Part shown: positions 5,843-8,868 of the stretch, piece by piece
How the letters are laid out: each line of letters begins with the position of its first letter
Position numbering within the stretch: the first letter of the stretch is position 1
Notes under the pieces: generated by a model
Seen by the model: only the letters and a program-made list of their open reading frames with translations
What the model was told of the DNA's origin: nothing
Databases searched by the model: none
Translations under genes and position numbers: made by a program
Assembly (NCBI GenBank): GCA_900553775.1
Contig: USEZ01000072.1
Location: 1 to 8,868, forward strand
Length of the DNA: 8,868 nt
Reading direction: 5' to 3'
Source of the DNA: an uncultured Slackia sp.
Lineage (GTDB): Bacteria; Actinomycetota; Coriobacteriia; Coriobacteriales; Eggerthellaceae

Positions 5843-5858
5843 CGGCGCGAAGGCGCCG
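5843..5858 (+). promoter_or_regulatory. Leader hairpin with GAAG tetraloop
   Basis: CGGCGC (5843-5848) pairs perfectly with GCGCCG (5853-5858) around the loop GAAG. It lies in the leader nine bases before the regulator's ribosome binding site. There is no T tail, so it is not a terminator. Confidence 0.45.
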
Positions 5859-5880
5859 GTTCTACCGAGGAGGGGTTGCG

Positions 5881-8394
5881 ATGAGAAACTTTATCGCGAA
5901 TTCGGCTTGCCGCGGACGAAAGCCCAGGGGGTTGGGGCTTGCTCACCTGTGTCCGAGGCCGCGGCTTTTGAAAAAGATGATGGCCGACCGAGGCGTGGCG
6001 CGCTTCATCGTGGCTCCCCGAGGCTTTGGGAAAAGCACGCTCGCCTGCGAATACGCCGAGTCGATCTTCCGCTTCGAGCACGTGTTCTGGATCAACGGGC
6101 AAAGCCCCTGCTTCTTGCGCGACCTCGACGACCGCATCGTCGTCTCGTCGCTTTTGGAGGAATCGAGCCATCGCTCGCTCGTCGTATTCGAGGATATCCC
6201 GTATCTCGACGACGTCCGTTCCGACGCGCTGTCGGAGGATATCGACGCCCTTCTGGCGAAGGAATGGGAGGTGGTGGTCACGGCGACCCCCGCGATCGAC
6301 TCGTTTTCCGAGCGTCAGAACGACCGCTGCTGCATCACGGCGTGCGACCTGCTCGTCGACGATTCCGAGCTCGAAGGGTCCGACCCTCTCGGCTGCGGCG
6401 GGGCGCCGTGCCATCGCGTGCCCGCCTTCGTCTGGGGCGACGATGCGGGTGCGGAGGTGCTCGAAGGAATGCGCAGCCCTGACATGCCCGCTGAAATCCA
6501 GCTGGCGCTGTTCGTCATGGAGGTGCTCGTCGAAGGGTCGCTCGACGAGGTGGCCGCCTTCGCGCACGGATTCCGCAAAGACACGCGCCGCTTCATCGAG
6601 CAGCATTATCCGTATGCGGGGGTCGATCTTGTCGAAGAGCGCTTCTCGGTTCACGAGTTTCCCATCTCCCGCATCGCCGCCGTCTTTCGCGGCGCCGTCG
6701 ATCCCGCCATCTCCCGCGCTTCGTCGCTTGGCCGCGACGCTTTCATATCCCGTTTGGCGAACGTGCTCGCGCGCGACGGGCGCTACGGCCGGGCGTGCGA
6801 GCTGATGGCGGCGCTTTGCCCGCGCAGGCGCAGGGCGTGCTGGATAGAATCGGAGCAGGGCCGCTTCTTCTCGGTCGGCGAGATAGAGGCCATGCAGACG
6901 CTGTTCGAAAGCCTGGGGGAGCGCCCGAGCGGCTTGACGCCTGCGCTTCTTATCGGCGCGGCGCAGCGTCTTTTCCTGCTCGGAGACGGCGCGCATTGCA
7001 AACGCTTCGCGACGCGCGCGTTCGAGCATCCCGCCTGCACGCAGGAGCAGGCATGCGTTGCGGCCTTGATCGCATGCTCTTGCGCCTCGGACGATTTCCC
7101 CCTGCGCGCCCAGGCGATCCTTTCCAACGCCGCCGCCCGTTCGATCGGGCATGCCGGCGCGCTTTCTTGCGCGGCCGAAGCGCGGGCGGCCATCGGAAGC
7201 GACCCCGCGCGGGCCGTCGCCGTGCTCGAAGGGGCGTCCGACGAGGCATGCGTGCAGCCCGCCTTCATGGCCGAGCTCGCCCATGCGATCCGCTTCGTGC
7301 GCGACGGGGAGGCGTCCTCGGGGCCGGCTTCTTTGTCGGGGCGCCTGCATGCGCTCGCCGGCAGAAGCCTTGCATCCTATCGGGCGGGCCGCGACGAGGT
7401 CGATATCTTCGAGGCCGTCGTATGCGATGCGTTGGGCGAGGATGCCTGGAAAGATCAAGGCTTGGAGCGTGCCGCCTCCACCGAGGCCTTGCTGGCGGGA
7501 CTTGCGCGCCAACGCCGCCGCCGTGCGGCTCCTGCGCCTGCCGCGAGCCGCCGTTTTGCCCCCGAGGCCCGCGCATCCGACACGGCGCCCGTCATGGACG
7601 TGCGCCTGTTCGGCGGGATATCGATCGGCGGATCGGTGCTCGATTCGTCGCTGCTGCGCAAGCAGAAGGCCAAAACGCTTCTGGCGGTTTTAGTCCTGCA
7701 TCGGGGAAAGGAGATGGCGCGCCGCGAGATCCTCGACATCATATGGCCCGAATCGTCAGGCGAGCGCGCGATCAACAATTTCTACTCCCTCTGGTCGGCT
7801 TTGCGCCGCGCGCTCGACGACGGGCGGGGGAATTGCCCCTATATCGTGCGTCACCAGACGAGCTGCATGGTGGATGCGCGCTATGTGAAAAGCGACGTCG
7901 ACGAATTCGAGGATCTGTGCCGCACGCTCTTTTTCGGCCGGCCCGACGCGCAGGCCTGGATGGAGATATTCACGCGCCTGCAAGACGATTTCTCCTGCGA
8001 CCTTCTGCCGTCGGAGACGGACAACGCCTATATCGAGCACGTGCGCAGAAGCTATCGCTGCAGGCTCGTCGACGCCTACACCGCGGCGGCGGAGCGCCTG
8101 TGCGATATCGGAGAGCCCCAAACGGCGCTGTGGTTCGCCCATGCGGCGTTCGAGAAATCGGGCCGCCGCGAAGACGTCTATTGCGCCTTGATGCGCGCGC
8201 AGATGCTTTCCGACCAGAGAAGCCTTGCCATGGAGACGTTCATGGAGTGCAAGGACTTCATGGTCGAAGAGCTGGGGATGGATCCGTCGGCGCGCATGAT
8301 GCGGCTGCATCGGGAGCTCATCTCGGGCGCGCGTGATGGTTCTTTGGTCTCGAAGGAGGGCAAGCGGAGCAGGACGGCCGATGTGTTAAAGTAG
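5881..8394 (+). CDS. MalT-like ATPase / SARP-type winged helix-BTAD transcriptional regulator
   Basis: An 837-residue cytoplasmic regulator. The N-terminus resembles STAND ATPases of the MalT/LAL group: CPRPRLL (24-30), a Walker A loop APRGFGKST (45-53), a Walker B-like SLVVFEDI (99-106) and VVVTATP (131-137) where these proteins have their sensor strand. Residues about 270-545 look helical and may be TPR-like. A basic, Ala/Pro-rich linker (541-570) follows. The C-terminus has a SARP/OmpR winged helix (VRLFGGISI at 574-582 to LRRALDD at 641-647) and then a BTAD domain (about 672-815, ending MVEELGMDPSARM). This is the reverse of AfsR order. The start is ATG 5881, with AGGAGG (5868-5873) seven bases upstream. 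It has 28 cysteines. The target and inducer are unknown; secA lies 74 bp downstream. Confidence 0.85.
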   Translation: MRNFIANSACRGRKPRGLGLAHLCPRPRLLKKMMADRGVARFIVAPRGFGKSTLACEYAESIFRFEHVFWINGQSPCFLRDLDDRIVVSSLLEESSHRSLVVFEDIPYLDDVRSDALSEDIDALLAKEWEVVVTATPAIDSFSERQNDRCCITACDLLVDDSELEGSDPLGCGGAPCHRVPAFVWGDDAGAEVLEGMRSPDMPAEIQLALFVMEVLVEGSLDEVAAFAHGFRKDTRRFIEQHYPYAGVDLVEERFSVHEFPISRIAAVFRGAVDPAISRASSLGRDAFISRLANVLARDGRYGRACELMAALCPRRRRACWIESEQGRFFSVGEIEAMQTLFESLGERPSGLTPALLIGAAQRLFLLGDGAHCKRFATRAFEHPACTQEQACVAALIACSCASDDFPLRAQAILSNAAARSIGHAGALSCAAEARAAIGSDPARAVAVLEGASDEACVQPAFMAELAHAIRFVRDGEASSGPASLSGRLHALAGRSLASYRAGRDEVDIFEAVVCDALGEDAWKDQGLERAASTEALLAGLARQRRRRAAPAPAASRRFAPEARASDTAPVMDVRLFGGISIGGSVLDSSLLRKQKAKTLLAVLVLHRGKEMARREILDIIWPESSGERAINNFYSLWSALRRALDDGRGNCPYIVRHQTSCMVDARYVKSDVDEFEDLCRTLFFGRPDAQAWMEIFTRLQDDFSCDLLPSETDNAYIEHVRRSYRCRLVDAYTAAAERLCDIGEPQTALWFAHAAFEKSGRREDVYCALMRAQMLSDQRSLAMETFMECKDFMVEELGMDPSARMMRLHRELISGARDGSLVSKEGKRSRTADVLK
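8384..8392 (+). promoter_or_regulatory. Possible extended -10 promoter for secA
   Basis: TGTTAAAGT has the extended -10 form (TG, one base, TAAAGT) within the last codons of the regulator. It would start transcription at about 8399. There is no -35 and no terminator in between, so read-through from the regulator is an alternative. Confidence 0.3.
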
Positions 8395-8433
8395 CGGCCG
8401 TATGAAGCAGCGCCTGCAAGGGCGGACAGCGAT

Positions 8434-8454
8434 GCCGGCCGGTTTCCGTCCGGC
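8434..8454 (+). promoter_or_regulatory. Hairpin just upstream of the secA ribosome binding site
   Basis: GCCGG (8434-8438) pairs with CCGGC (8450-8454) and CGG (8440-8442) with CCG (8446-8448), leaving one C-T mismatch and a TTT loop. It ends four bases before the GAGAGG (8459-8464) used by secA. It could modulate translation; no T tail follows. Confidence 0.4.
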
Positions 8455-8468
8455 GAACGAGAGGTATC

Positions 8469-8868
8469 ATGGGATTTCTATCGAAGCTCCTCACTTTCGG
8501 CGAAGGCAAGCAGCTCAAAGGCTACCAGGCGCAGGTCGACAAGATCAACGCGCTCGAACCCGAGATGCAAAAGCGCAGCGACGAAGAGCTGCGCGCCTTG
8601 ACCGCCGAATATAAGAAGCGCGTGGCCGAGGGCGAATCGCTGCAGTCGATTCTTCCCGAGGCGTTCGCCACGGTGCGCGAGGCGAGCGTCCGCACGCTGG
8701 GCCTGCGCCATTTCGACGTGCAGCTCATCGGCGCGATGGCCCTCAACGACGGCCAGATCGCCGAGATGCGCACGGGCGAAGGCAAGACGCTCGTGTCCAC
8801 CCTTGCGGGCTATCTCAATGCGCTTTCGGGCGAAAACGTCCATATCGTCACGGTGAACGACTATCTCG
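8469..8868 (+). CDS. secA: Preprotein translocase ATPase SecA, N-terminal part (cut by window end)
   Basis: The motor ATPase that pushes unfolded preproteins through the SecYEG channel at the inner face of the membrane. The first 133 residues are present, compared with roughly 800-900 or more in the full protein. The opening helix MGFLSKLLTFGEGKQLK fits SecA. It is followed by LRHFDVQLIGAM (79-90; the Q-motif region, with Ala where GGM is usual), Walker A MRTGEGKT (100-107) and HIVTVNDYL (125-133), the conserved strand after NBD1's first helices. The start is ATG 8469, preceded by GAGAGG (8459-8464) with a short four-base spacing. An ATG at 8402 opens an overlapping frame, but that frame has no SecA similarity. 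The gene may be transcribed from its own promoter or with the regulator. Confidence 0.96.
   Translation, partial: MGFLSKLLTFGEGKQLKGYQAQVDKINALEPEMQKRSDEELRALTAEYKKRVAEGESLQSILPEAFATVREASVRTLGLRHFDVQLIGAMALNDGQIAEMRTGEGKTLVSTLAGYLNALSGENVHIVTVNDYL

Noticed and set aside
4927..5880. In-frame upstream extension of the regulator, including ATG 5809
   Set aside because: Antisense to cca, and ATG 5809 overlaps the -10 box with no ribosome binding site. ATG 5881 has an ideal one.
5647..7512. Minus-strand frame extending cca by over 600 codons
   Set aside because: It is antisense to the regulator; CCA enzyme homology begins at about 5646 and the length from there is normal.
6795..8336. 513-codon plus-strand frame inside the regulator
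   Set aside because: An Arg-rich out-of-frame shadow with no motifs.
8402..8614. 70-codon frame overlapping the secA start as a leader peptide
   Set aside because: It has no good ribosome binding site and runs out of frame far into secA. No SecM-like arrest motif was recognised.
1..8868. Mobile elements, CRISPR arrays, attachment sites
   Set aside because: I saw no transposase or integrase motifs, no regularly spaced repeats, and no direct repeats flanking the tRNAs.

Overview
The window is high-GC bacterial chromosome with tightly packed housekeeping genes and no visible mobile element or CRISPR array. The GC-rich codon use, a class A RNase P RNA, a thiamine pyrophosphokinase (ThiN) beside a TPP-riboswitch thiM-thiE-thiD operon, and a large cysteine-rich ATPase/BTAD regulator next to secA suggest an anaerobic high-GC Gram-positive. 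A member of Coriobacteriia (Actinomycetota) is my best guess, but this is inference and not proven by any one marker.

Left part (1-3976). The RNase P RNA gene rnpB runs leftward and loses its 3' end at base 1. Divergent from it is thiN (thiamine to TPP). A TPP riboswitch (about 1278-1371) then leads a translationally coupled thiM-thiE-thiD operon. These three enzymes phosphorylate the thiazole and pyrimidine moieties and join them to thiamine phosphate. No thiC, thiG or thiL is present in the window, so it encodes a salvage and coupling module plus ThiN. The riboswitch's closing helix P1 contains the thiM Shine-Dalgarno sequence, which indicates direct translational control by TPP. A hairpin-rich 3' region follows thiD and ends in a T7 terminator.

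Middle (4001-5655). A convergent leftward unit carries cca (CCA-adding enzyme), then tRNA-Gln(CTG), then tRNA-Glu(CTC), closed by a strong terminator. Both tRNAs already encode their CCA ends. RNase P RNA, the CCA-adding enzyme and two tRNAs therefore lie within about 5.6 kb.

Right part (5656-8868). A structured leader precedes an 837-residue regulator. It has a MalT-like P-loop ATPase at the N-terminus and a SARP-type winged helix plus BTAD domain at the C-terminus, the reverse of AfsR order. secA starts 74 bp downstream and runs off the window end. The regulator and its leader are the least explained part of the window. Its target and signal cannot be read from the sequence.
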